Below are positions 4,862 through 11,069 of a stretch of 11,069 nucleotides of DNA, one piece after another. This DNA is from Acidimicrobiia bacterium (GTDB lineage: Bacteria > Actinomycetota > Acidimicrobiia > Acidimicrobiales > SZUA-35), in contig JAOUGG010000034.1 of NCBI GenBank assembly GCA_029857855.1, positions 1 to 11,069 of the forward strand, in the 5' to 3' direction. Made by a program: the position numbers and the translations under genes. Position 1 is the stretch's first letter. Each line of letters starts with the position of its first letter. The notes beneath the pieces are model-generated. The model did not search any database and had not been told where the DNA came from. It was given only the letters and a program-made list of their open reading frames with translations.

Positions 4862-5469
4862 CTGGTTGTTTGTGGCACCGTCCGCCGAAACCAACTCACG
4901 GCACGCTCCAGGTAAAGACTGAAGGCTGAAACCCGCTCACGGCGGGTACGGCCGGAAGGCGAGGTACGGAGCGGGCAGCGAGAGGTTGAGGACAGGCCCC
5001 GAACGAAGGCGCTGGATCTGACTGCCCTGCCACAGGGTTTGCCCGCCACCGGCTCGAGAACCCCACGACGATCCCGTTCGATTCATGAGATGTCCAGGAA
5101 GTGCGTTGTCGCGGGATGGCCGGCTGCGGTCCGAGCGTCGTCAACAAACGCTGGAATCGAGTACCGGCACGAAGGCGACGGACTGTCGGGAAACGACTAT
5201 CGATTACTACCGCACGAGCAATACGCAATCAGCCAGACCAACGGCGCAGGCAAAGGACGTCCGCAGCGGGCGGAAGGTGGGCTTTCCTGTGCTGACCCAA
5301 CCACCAGTGATGGTGCCACGGTCGGGTGTGTAAATCCGGGGCGGATGATCCACGGACGAGCACCACCGAGCGGAGACTGTCACAGACACCGAGTACAAAC
5401 AATCCACCGGCCCGGAGAGATCCTTCCGGGCGACACACAGAACACAGTCAGAAAGAGAAGACTAGGAAC
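4862..5469 (+). promoter_or_regulatory. Long untranslated leader of nrdJ with potential RNA structure
   Basis: No gene is seen in the 608 bp between the NrdR boxes and the nrdJ start, so the transcript should have a leader of about 660 nt. Visible helices are ACCCGC/GCGGGT (4931-4947), GGGCAG (4973-4978) with CTGCCC (5022-5027), the competing CAGCG (4976-4980) with CGCTG (5010-5014), CCCTG-CCA-CAGGG (5025-5037) followed by TTT, and GCCCGGA/TCCGGGC (5410-5431) 38 nt before the ATG. The conserved B12-box and other cobalamin-riboswitch elements were searched for by eye and not found. A candidate nrdJ-associated RNA motif has, as I recall, been proposed by comparative genomics; I cannot confirm that this is it. 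Confidence 0.5.
5410..5431 (+). promoter_or_regulatory. Hairpin in the nrdJ leader near the start codon
   Basis: GCCCGGA (5410-5416) pairs perfectly with TCCGGGC (5425-5431) across an 8-nt loop GAGATCCT. It ends 38 nt before the nrdJ ATG, leaving the weak ribosome binding site single-stranded. There is no T tract, so it is more likely an RNA-stability or translation element than a terminator. Confidence 0.45.
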
Positions 5470-8268
5470 ATGGCCCTCGCATCCGAGCAAACACGAATCG
5501 GCCTTCGTCGCTACTTCACAACAGCAGGAGTCGACCCGTACGACACGGTCACCTGGGAGAAGCGCGATGCCCGAATAGCGAACTGGAAGACAGGTGAAGT
5601 CGCCTTCGAACAGCTCGGCGTCGAGGTCCCCGATTTCTGGTCGGTCAACGCCACCAACATCCTGGCCCAGAAGTACTTCCGGGGAACGCTCGGTACCCCG
5701 GAGCGGGAGACGTCGCTCCGTCAGGTCGTCGACCGGGTGGTCAACACCATCACCAAGTGGGGAATCGAAGACGGCTACTTCGACGCCGCCGAAGCCCAGA
5801 TTCTGAATGACGAACTCAAGCATCTGATCATTCATCAGATGGGCGCCTTCAACTCGCCGGTGTGGTTCAACATCGGTGTGCGAGGCGTGCCCCAGCAGGC
5901 GTCGGCCTGCTTCATCCTCTCCGTCGACGACACGATGGACGACATCCTCAACTGGTACGTGGAGGAGGGCGTCATCTTCAAGGGCGGCTCGGGGGCCGGC
6001 ATCAACCTGTCCCGCATCCGTTCCAGCTCCGAGTTGCTGCGCGGCGGTGGTACCGCCTCGGGCCCCGTGTCGTTCATGCGCGGCGCCGATGCCTCGGCTG
6101 GCACCATCAAGTCCGGAGGCAAGACCCGCCGGGCGGCCAAGATGGTCATGCTCGACATCGACCACCCCGACATCGAGGAGTTCATCTGGTGCAAGGCCAC
6201 CGAGGAGCGCAAGGCCCGCGTCCTTCGTGAGGCCGGCTTCGACATGGACCTCGACGGCGCCGACAGCCACTCGATCCAGTACCAGAACGCCAACAACTCG
6301 GTTCGGGTGACCGACGAGTTCATGCAGGCCGTCGTCGACGACGCCGATTGGAACCTGGTCGCCCGCACCACCGGTGACATCGTCCGCACCGTCAAGGCCC
6401 GCGATCTCATGCGCCAGTTCGCCCAGGCCACCTGGGAGTGCGCCGATCCCGGCATGCAATACGACTCCACCATCAACCGGTGGCACACCTCCGCCGCCAC
6501 CGGCAAGATCAACGGGTCCAACCCGTGCTCGGAGTACATGCACCTCGACAACTCGGCGTGCAACCTCGCCAGCCTCAACCTCCTGACGTTCCTGGGCGAC
6601 GACGACACCTTCGACGTCGAGGGGTTCAAGGTGGCGGTCGAGCATTTCTTCACCGCCCAGGAGATCCTGGTCGGCCGGGCCGACTACCCGACTGCGGGCA
6701 TCGGCGAGACGTCCCGTCGGTTCCGTCAGCTTGGTCTCGGCTACGCCAACATCGGTGCCCTGCTGATGAACCTCGGTCTGCCCTACGACTCCGACGAGGG
6801 TCGGGCCATGGCCGCCTCCATCACCTCGCTGATGACCGGCCACGCCTATTACACGTCCGCCCGCACGGCGGCCCGTATGGGGGCCCACGAGGGTTACGAG
6901 GAGAACGAGGGGCACATGCTCCGGGTGTTGAACCAGCACCGGGCCGCGGCTGCCGAGATCGAAGAGAGCCTTGCGCCGGCCGAGATCCTTTCGGCCGCCC
7001 GCGACGCCTGGGACGCCACGTGTGAGCTCAGCCCCACGGTCGGAGTGCGCAACGCCCAGGCCACCGTGCTGGCTCCGACCGGAACCATCGGCCTGCTGAT
7101 GGACTGCGACACCACCGGTATCGAACCCGATCTCGGGCTGTGCAAGATGAAGAAGCTGGTGGGTGGCGGCACGATGATGATCGTCAACCAGTCGGTGCCT
7201 CGAGCGCTGCGTCGTCTCGGCTACAACATCGACGAGGTCGCCGCCATCATCGCCTACATCGACGAGAACAAGACGATCCTGGGGGCTCCCGGATTGTCAC
7301 GCGAACACATCGATGTGTTCGCCTGCTCGATGGGTGACAACCCCATTCACTACCTGGGTCACGTCAAGATGATGGCCGCCGTGCAGCCGTTCATCTCCGG
7401 CGCCATCTCGAAGACGGTCAACATGCCCGAGGACGTGTCGGTCGAGGATGTCGAGCAGCTCCACATCGACGCCTGGAGGATGGGTGTGAAGGCCATCGCC
7501 GTCTACCGCGACAACTGCAAGGTGGCCCAGCCACTGTCGATGGCGAAGAAGGAATCCGACACCGACAACACCGACGGCGAAGCCACGACCACCGATCCCG
7601 CTCAGGCGTTCGCCAACGTGGTCGAGACCAAGATCGTCTACAAGCCGGTGCGGGAGAAGCTCCCTCGCGATCGTCGATCCCGAACCTTCGAGTTCCGGGT
7701 CGCCGACTGCAAGGCGTTCGCCACCATCGGTGAGTACGACGACGGTCGCCCCGGGGAGGTCTTCCTCCGGGTGTCGAAGCAGGGGTCGACCATGGCCGGC
7801 ATCATGGACGCCCTGGCCCTGTCGCTCAGCCACGGTCTGCAGTACGGCGTGCCGCTCCGGGCCTACGTCGAGACCTACACCGGGATGCGGTTCGAGCCGG
7901 CCGGCATGACCGACGATCCGGACATCCGTCTGGCCACATCGATCATGGACTACCTGTTCCGCAAGCTGGCGGTCCTCTACCTCAGCTACGAGGACCGGGC
8001 GTCGCTCGGGATCTTCACCACCGGGGAACGGACCCAGCAGACGCTGCCGGGGGTCGACGAGGCCGTGAACTCGTCGACCGGCGACCTGCCCGCCGACCCC
8101 CCGTCGGTCGAGTCGGCCGATGACCTGGTGGCGTCGCTGGCGGCGAGCCAGGCCGAGCCGAAAGCCGATCCCCACGCCCCGATCTGTATGCAGTGCGGGA
8201 TCACCATGCAGCGCGCCGGAAGCTGCCATGCCTGCCCTGGATGTGGCAACACGAGCGGCTGCAGCTGA
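5470..8268 (+). CDS. nrdJ: Adenosylcobalamin-dependent (class II) ribonucleoside-diphosphate reductase NrdJ
   Basis: A 932-residue class II reductase that makes deoxynucleotides from ribonucleotides with a radical generated by coenzyme B12, without needing oxygen. Active-site features are Cys147 (PQQASACFIL), the NPCSE motif with Asn351, Cys353 and Glu355, and Cys364 in NSACNLASLNL. The 11-residue Cys353-Cys364 spacing equals that of Thermotoga NrdJ, so Cys353 should carry the thiyl radical and Cys147/Cys364 the redox disulfide. APTGTIGLLMDCDTTGIEPD (535-554) is the substrate-phosphate region. A TSCPD-type domain (about 725-855) follows a polar linker, and the tail has six cysteines (906, 909, 919, 922, 925, 931), a redox-shuttle or metal site. 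ATG 5470 starts the conserved sequence; AGAGAAG (5454-5460) lies 9 nt upstream. The frame is open to 5326 but that part is not conserved. Paired NrdR boxes control the promoter; nrdR lies 2 kb upstream. Confidence 0.96.
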   Translation: MALASEQTRIGLRRYFTTAGVDPYDTVTWEKRDARIANWKTGEVAFEQLGVEVPDFWSVNATNILAQKYFRGTLGTPERETSLRQVVDRVVNTITKWGIEDGYFDAAEAQILNDELKHLIIHQMGAFNSPVWFNIGVRGVPQQASACFILSVDDTMDDILNWYVEEGVIFKGGSGAGINLSRIRSSSELLRGGGTASGPVSFMRGADASAGTIKSGGKTRRAAKMVMLDIDHPDIEEFIWCKATEERKARVLREAGFDMDLDGADSHSIQYQNANNSVRVTDEFMQAVVDDADWNLVARTTGDIVRTVKARDLMRQFAQATWECADPGMQYDSTINRWHTSAATGKINGSNPCSEYMHLDNSACNLASLNLLTFLGDDDTFDVEGFKVAVEHFFTAQEILVGRADYPTAGIGETSRRFRQLGLGYANIGALLMNLGLPYDSDEGRAMAASITSLMTGHAYYTSARTAARMGAHEGYEENEGHMLRVLNQHRAAAAEIEESLAPAEILSAARDAWDATCELSPTVGVRNAQATVLAPTGTIGLLMDCDTTGIEPDLGLCKMKKLVGGGTMMIVNQSVPRALRRLGYNIDEVAAIIAYIDENKTILGAPGLSREHIDVFACSMGDNPIHYLGHVKMMAAVQPFISGAISKTVNMPEDVSVEDVEQLHIDAWRMGVKAIAVYRDNCKVAQPLSMAKKESDTDNTDGEATTTDPAQAFANVVETKIVYKPVREKLPRDRRSRTFEFRVADCKAFATIGEYDDGRPGEVFLRVSKQGSTMAGIMDALALSLSHGLQYGVPLRAYVETYTGMRFEPAGMTDDPDIRLATSIMDYLFRKLAVLYLSYEDRASLGIFTTGERTQQTLPGVDEAVNSSTGDLPADPPSVESADDLVASLAASQAEPKADPHAPICMQCGITMQRAGSCHACPGCGNTSGCS

Positions 8269-8293
8269 TCCTCTCCTGGTGAGTGAGGTGAGA

Positions 8294-8327
8294 GCGTTTG
8301 CGCCGGTTCACGAACCGGCGCAAACGC
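8294..8327 (+). terminator. nrdJ terminator-like hairpin, 16-bp perfect stem
   Basis: GCGTTTGCGCCGGTTC (8294-8309) and GAACCGGCGCAAACGC (8312-8327) are exact inverse complements with only AC between them; in practice the closing C-G opens to a 4-nt loop. It lies 25 bp past the nrdJ stop. No U run follows, as is usual for actinobacterial stem-only terminators. Confidence 0.75.
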
Positions 8328-8430
8328 CGCGGCCGGCATGGGGCGTGATCCACACGGATCGGCCCCGTGCCTGTGCCATGATCAGCGTGAACATGTACGG
8401 TGCTTGCTTGTGGTTGATCCGGTGGTAGAA

Positions 8431-9411
8431 GTGCAATTCGACGTCGTTGGCGTCGGCAACGCCATTGTCGACATCATCGCCCGGTCGAGTGAGGAATTCG
8501 TCGTCGAGCAGGGTCTGACGAAGGGCTCCATGCTGCTGATCGACGAGGATCGGGCCGACCAGCTCTACGGACTGGTCGATCCCGAGGTCGAAGCCTCGGG
8601 CGGCTCGGCCGCCAACACCGTGGCCGGCGTGGCCTCCTTCGGTGGAAGGGCCGCCTTCATCGGGAAGGTCGATCACGACGACCTCGGTGCCACGTTCGGC
8701 GACGACATGCGGGCATTGGGTGTCGATTTCTCGATTCCGCCGGCGAGCGAAGGTCCGGCGACCGCCAGGTGCATCATTCTCGTCACCCCCGATGCCCAGC
8801 GCACACTCAACACCTATCTCGGGGTATCGGTGATGCTGGAACCGGCCGACGTGAACCCCGAGGTGGTGTCGGCCGGGCGCATCCTGTTCTGTGAGGGCTA
8901 CCTGTGGGACGTCGAATCGGCCAAGCAGGCGATCCGGAAGGCCATGGAGATCGCGGCCGACGCCGGGCGCCTGGTGTCGCTCACCCTGTCCGACAGCTTC
9001 TGCATCGACCGTCACCACCGTGAGTTCCTGGCACTGGTTACGGGCCCGGTCGATGTGCTCTTCGCCAATCGAGCCGAATTGACCCGCCTCTACGAGTGCG
9101 ACTTCGATGCCGCGGTGTCGCGGCTGGCCGGCGAGGTCGGCCTGGCGTTCGTGACCATGGGGGCCGACGGGTCACTGATCCTGTCCGAGGGTGAGGTGAT
9201 CGAGATCGCCGCCGAGCGGCTCGGTCCGGTCGTCGACACCACGGGAGCCGGCGATCAGTACGCGGCGGGCGCCCTCTACGGGTTGAGCCGGGGTCTCCCG
9301 TTGGCCCAGACCGGTCGGCTGGCGTCGCTGGCCGCGGCCGAGGTCATCTCCCACATGGGGCCCCGGCCGCTGCGGCCCCTGTCGGATTTTCTCGACTGGC
9401 CACCGACGTAG
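8431..9411 (+). CDS. PfkB-family kinase, adenosine kinase-like
   Basis: A ribokinase-fold (PfkB) kinase of about 326 residues, normal length. From the GTG at 8431 the order is FDVVGVGNAIVDIIA (4-18), the N-terminal PfkB signature area with GGSAANTVAGVASFGG (57-72) and AAFIGKVDHDDLG (74-86), substrate-lid region ATARCIILVTPDAQRTLNTY (110-129), LSDSFCIDRHHREF (186-199), and the anion-hole/catalytic signature DTTGAGD (269-275) with Asp275 as base, then AAAEVISHMGPRP. The pattern, especially GNAIVDI, TARCIILVTPD and SDSFCIDR, is that of bacterial adenosine kinases which phosphorylate adenosine to AMP in purine salvage; a sugar substrate cannot be excluded. The start is uncertain: GTG 8431 with GGTGG 5 nt upstream is preferred, while GTG 8410 and GTG 8422 are in frame. 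A strong hairpin separates it from nrdJ, so it probably has its own promoter. Confidence 0.85.
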   Translation: MQFDVVGVGNAIVDIIARSSEEFVVEQGLTKGSMLLIDEDRADQLYGLVDPEVEASGGSAANTVAGVASFGGRAAFIGKVDHDDLGATFGDDMRALGVDFSIPPASEGPATARCIILVTPDAQRTLNTYLGVSVMLEPADVNPEVVSAGRILFCEGYLWDVESAKQAIRKAMEIAADAGRLVSLTLSDSFCIDRHHREFLALVTGPVDVLFANRAELTRLYECDFDAAVSRLAGEVGLAFVTMGADGSLILSEGEVIEIAAERLGPVVDTTGAGDQYAAGALYGLSRGLPLAQTGRLASLAAAEVISHMGPRPLRPLSDFLDWPPT

Positions 9412-9417
9412 ATCGCT

Positions 9418-9441
9418 CGGCCCGGTCGAAGCCGTCGGCCG
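9418..9441. terminator. Candidate shared hairpin between convergent genes
   Basis: CGGCC (9418-9422) pairs with GGCCG (9437-9441) and CGG (9423-9425) with CCG (9432-9434), with a TC bulge and a 6-nt loop. It fills the 31-bp gap between the kinase stop and the stop of the minus-strand surface-protein gene, so it could end both transcripts. Confidence 0.35.
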
Positions 9442-9442
9442 G

Positions 9443-10618
9443 TCAGTCGATGTTGGCTGCCACGAGCAGGGTGCGGGTCTGAGCCCGTGCGCTCCAGGTC
9501 ATCAAGCGCCGTCCGGCGAGGCACAGGCCGATGCCGGCTCCGCCGAGCACGGTGACGAGTCCGGAACCGGTGCGGGGGAGCTCCTCCATCCCGGCCCCGG
9601 CGTTCTGATCGGTATCCGAGCCGCCGTTGGCACCCACGTCGGTGTCGACGTCGGTCCCGGAGCCTGACTGTCCGGCTGCGCCCGTCGATGGTGAGCGTGC
9701 GTCGGATGCAGCGTCATCCGCAGGTGCACTCACCGCGGTGATGTTGATGGTGTTGTCGTCGAGGTCGGGATCCGTGGTGCCGGCGACGACCGACATCGTG
9801 CTGGGGATCTTCGTGTCGGGCTCGACCCCGGCGATGCTGGTCACGAGCCCGAGCCGTCGTCGCTGGCCCGTGCCGAGGTCCTCGTCGAGTTCACATGTGA
9901 TGGTGCCCGCAGTCCGAAGGTGTTCGCAGTCCCACCCGCTCCCGGCGATGGAGGCGAGCTCGAAGTCCGAGCCGATGGTGTGGACGACGGTGATCGGTCC
10001 CTCGGCCGTCTCCGGTCCCTCGTTGCGGATCGTGGCCGTCCAGCGGATGTCGGTCCCGGTTCCCGAGGCGGTGCCGACGATCGAGAGATCGGCCTCGCCG
10101 CCCGAGGCCTGGCGAACGAGCGCTTCGAGTACCTGGCGGGCCTGCTCGTCGCTACCGACGCCTTCGGTGCCGCCGTCTTCGCCCGGCCCGAGGGTGATGG
10201 GCGCTACCGGCGATTCGACGGTAGCCACCTGTTCACTGCTCGGACCGAATGTCGAAACCCCGACGACCACGGCGGCCACGATTGCGGCCAGACCGATCCG
10301 GAACAGCGGTCGACCGGCCGAGTCGGCCCAACGCCGGGTCGTGGCCGGGTCGGGGCCGGTCTCCGGCAGCGCCGGACCGCTCGTGGCCACCGGGGGATCG
10401 ACCTTCACAGCCGATTCGATGCCCCGCGCCGCGGAGATCTTCTCCGGGTCGATGAGACGGGAGAGCCGGACGAAGGCCGGGATCGGCGGGATCCGACGCG
10501 GCGACTCGGCCGTGATGGTTGGTTCCTCGAGATCGACCCACCAGTCGATGGGTCGGAACTCGATGTCGCTTCGGGGAGCGACGGTCGTGGCGGATGGAGT
10601 GGTCAGTTCGGTTGCCAT
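9443..10618 (-). CDS. Membrane protein with DUF11-like domain and C-terminal LPRTG sorting motif
   Basis: A 391-residue protein. Residues 1-104 are hydrophilic and presumably cytoplasmic; one membrane helix spans about 105-125 (LFRIGLAAIVAAVVVGVSTFG). A Gly/Glu-rich linker precedes an extracytoplasmic beta-domain (about 173-298) of DUF11 type: ATIRNEGPETAEGPITVVHT, GSGWDCEHLRTAGTITCELD with a likely disulfide Cys231-Cys242, and DPDLDDNT. A low-complexity Ser/Thr/Asp/Gly stretch (300-343) leads to LPRTG (347-351), a short hydrophobic segment (353-369) and Arg-Arg (370-371), which together form a sortase cell-wall signal, then 20 further residues. Unusual points are the internal membrane helix in place of an N-terminal signal peptide and a second motif, LPETG, at 84-88 on the cytoplasmic side. 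The start at ATG 10616-10618 has AAGG about 7 nt upstream. Function is unknown; it is probably a surface or adhesion protein. Confidence 0.75.
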   Translation of the reverse strand: MATELTTPSATTVAPRSDIEFRPIDWWVDLEEPTITAESPRRIPPIPAFVRLSRLIDPEKISAARGIESAVKVDPPVATSGPALPETGPDPATTRRWADSAGRPLFRIGLAAIVAAVVVGVSTFGPSSEQVATVESPVAPITLGPGEDGGTEGVGSDEQARQVLEALVRQASGGEADLSIVGTASGTGTDIRWTATIRNEGPETAEGPITVVHTIGSDFELASIAGSGWDCEHLRTAGTITCELDEDLGTGQRRRLGLVTSIAGVEPDTKIPSTMSVVAGTTDPDLDDNTINITAVSAPADDAASDARSPSTGAAGQSGSGTDVDTDVGANGGSDTDQNAGAGMEELPRTGSGLVTVLGGAGIGLCLAGRRLMTWSARAQTRTLLVAANID

Positions 10619-10741
10619 GGTGATGCCTTGCCGTGGGGGGAGTCCGATCCGAACCGCCGTAGATGGTCGACGGAGAATCGCTTGAACACAACCGATATCA
10701 GTGTCGAGCGGATCGCTCCCAGAGCCCCCGGACCCCGACGG

Positions 10742-10759
10742 TTGGGTGAATCACCCCAA
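10742..10759. promoter_or_regulatory. Palindrome in the region upstream of the LPRTG protein gene
   Basis: GGGTGA-A-TCACCC (10744-10756) is a perfect 13-bp palindrome, flanked by TT and, after one extra C, AA. It lies about 125 bp upstream of the LPRTG-protein start and about 75 bp past the stop of the EAL gene, so it could be an operator or part of a transcript-end hairpin. The rest of the 213-bp gap (10619-10831) shows no gene and no clear promoter. Confidence 0.35.
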
Positions 10760-10831
10760 ATGCTCAAGAACCGGGCAGGACCGCCCAGATCAGTCGATGC
10801 CGAATGAGGCCCGACGGCCCACGAACGGCGA

Positions 10832-11069
10832 TCAGCCGGCTGGTAGCTGCTCCGGACGTCCGAACAGGATTCCCTGACCCCAGTCGACCTCGAGGCGCGC
10901 CAGCGAGGCCGCTTGGGCCTCGGTCTCGACACCCTCGGCCACAACCCAGGCGCCGGTTTCGTGGGCGAGTTCGACGACGGCCCGAATGATGGCGGTGGCC
11001 TCGTCGCTGGGCAGGGCGTGGACCAGGTCGCCGCTGATCTTCAGCACATCGGGTTTGAAGCTGGTGGCG
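10832..11069 (-). CDS. EAL-domain protein (cyclic di-GMP phosphodiesterase), C-terminal fragment
   Basis: Only the last 78 complete codons are in the window; the frame is open to the edge and the start lies beyond it. Visible EAL-domain motifs are FKPDVLKISGDLV, VVAEGVETEAQAASLARL (with the conserved Glu of AEGVET) and GQGILFGRPEQL, after which the protein ends, so EAL is the C-terminal domain. EAL domains hydrolyse cyclic di-GMP to pGpG, often behind PAS, GAF or GGDEF modules that cannot be seen here. The conserved KID triplet reads KIS: the lysine is kept but the aspartate is Ser, which could lower activity. The EAL signature itself is outside the window, so catalytic competence is unknown. 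Confidence 0.88.
   Translation of the reverse strand, partial: ATSFKPDVLKISGDLVHALPSDEATAIIRAVVELAHETGAWVVAEGVETEAQAASLARLEVDWGQGILFGRPEQLPAG

Noticed and set aside
4690..5469. Cobalamin riboswitch upstream of B12-dependent nrdJ.
   Set aside because: Fragments such as AAGCCACC (4743) and CCGGAAGGCG (4952) resemble pieces of it, but the B12 box and the correct order of core elements are missing. A covariance search would settle it.
5326..5469. nrdJ beginning 48 codons further upstream.
   Set aside because: The added residues are non-conserved, no ribosome binding site is seen there, and conserved sequence begins at MALASEQTRIGLRRYF.
5380..6939. 519-codon open frame antisense to nrdJ.
   Set aside because: Low-complexity Gly/Val/Asp/Arg composition typical of the shadow of a high-GC gene; nrdJ on the other strand is unambiguous. 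The same applies to 7297-8229 (minus) and 9627-10685 (plus).
1..11069. CRISPR arrays, insertion sequences, integrases, phage genes or attachment sites.
   Set aside because: None seen: no direct-repeat/spacer pattern, transposase motif or integrase; composition and gene order look like ordinary chromosome.

Overview
The window is high-GC and reads as a chromosomal segment of an actinobacterium. The strongest lineage clue is gene order: lexA, a divergent membrane LysM protein, then nrdR is the order known from Mycobacterium (lexA-chiZ-nrdR) and Corynebacterium (lexA-divS-nrdR). The protein flavour (pyrimidine-reductase homologue, B12-dependent NrdJ, PfkB adenosine kinase) would fit the class Acidimicrobiia. 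That placement is inference; no rRNA or marker gene for taxonomy is present.

Layout. Bases 1-870 hold the 3' part of an acetyl-CoA hydrolase/CoA-transferase family gene, followed by a 287-nt stretch without a recognisable gene that ends in a textbook rho-independent terminator (1157-1198). lexA lies on the minus strand (1266-1901). The 335-bp divergent region 1902-2236 carries four LexA (SOS) box-like sites, a sigma70-type promoter whose 17-bp spacer contains a perfect SOS palindrome, and an unexplained 9-bp inverted repeat with half-sites two helical turns apart. Rightward come a LysM membrane protein (2237-2956, likely SOS-induced division inhibitor of the ChiZ/DivS type) and nrdR (3017-3475). 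A RibD-C-type reductase (3521-4345) converges on nrdR. A 1.1-kb gene-free region (4346-5469) contains an 11-bp-phased DnaA-box-like repeat, a good promoter (4773-4802), two NrdR boxes exactly 42 bp apart, and a predicted untranslated leader of about 660 nt for nrdJ. nrdJ (5470-8268) is the adenosylcobalamin-dependent ribonucleotide reductase and ends at a perfect 16-bp stem. A PfkB/adenosine-kinase-like gene (8431-9411) follows, converging on a minus-strand gene for a membrane protein with a DUF11-like domain and an LPRTG sorting motif (9443-10618). The right edge holds the 3' end of an EAL-domain gene (10832-11069, minus).

How it fits together. The centre is a DNA-damage and dNTP-supply module. 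LexA should repress itself and the LysM division inhibitor until SOS induction. NrdR, a nucleotide-sensing Zn-ribbon/ATP-cone repressor, should bind the paired boxes at the nrdJ promoter and match reductase synthesis to dNTP/ATP status. The adenosine kinase downstream is a purine-salvage enzyme and may share the nucleotide theme. The flanking CoA-transferase, the LPXTG-type surface protein and the EAL phosphodiesterase look unrelated. No mobile element, CRISPR array, tRNA or rRNA was seen.
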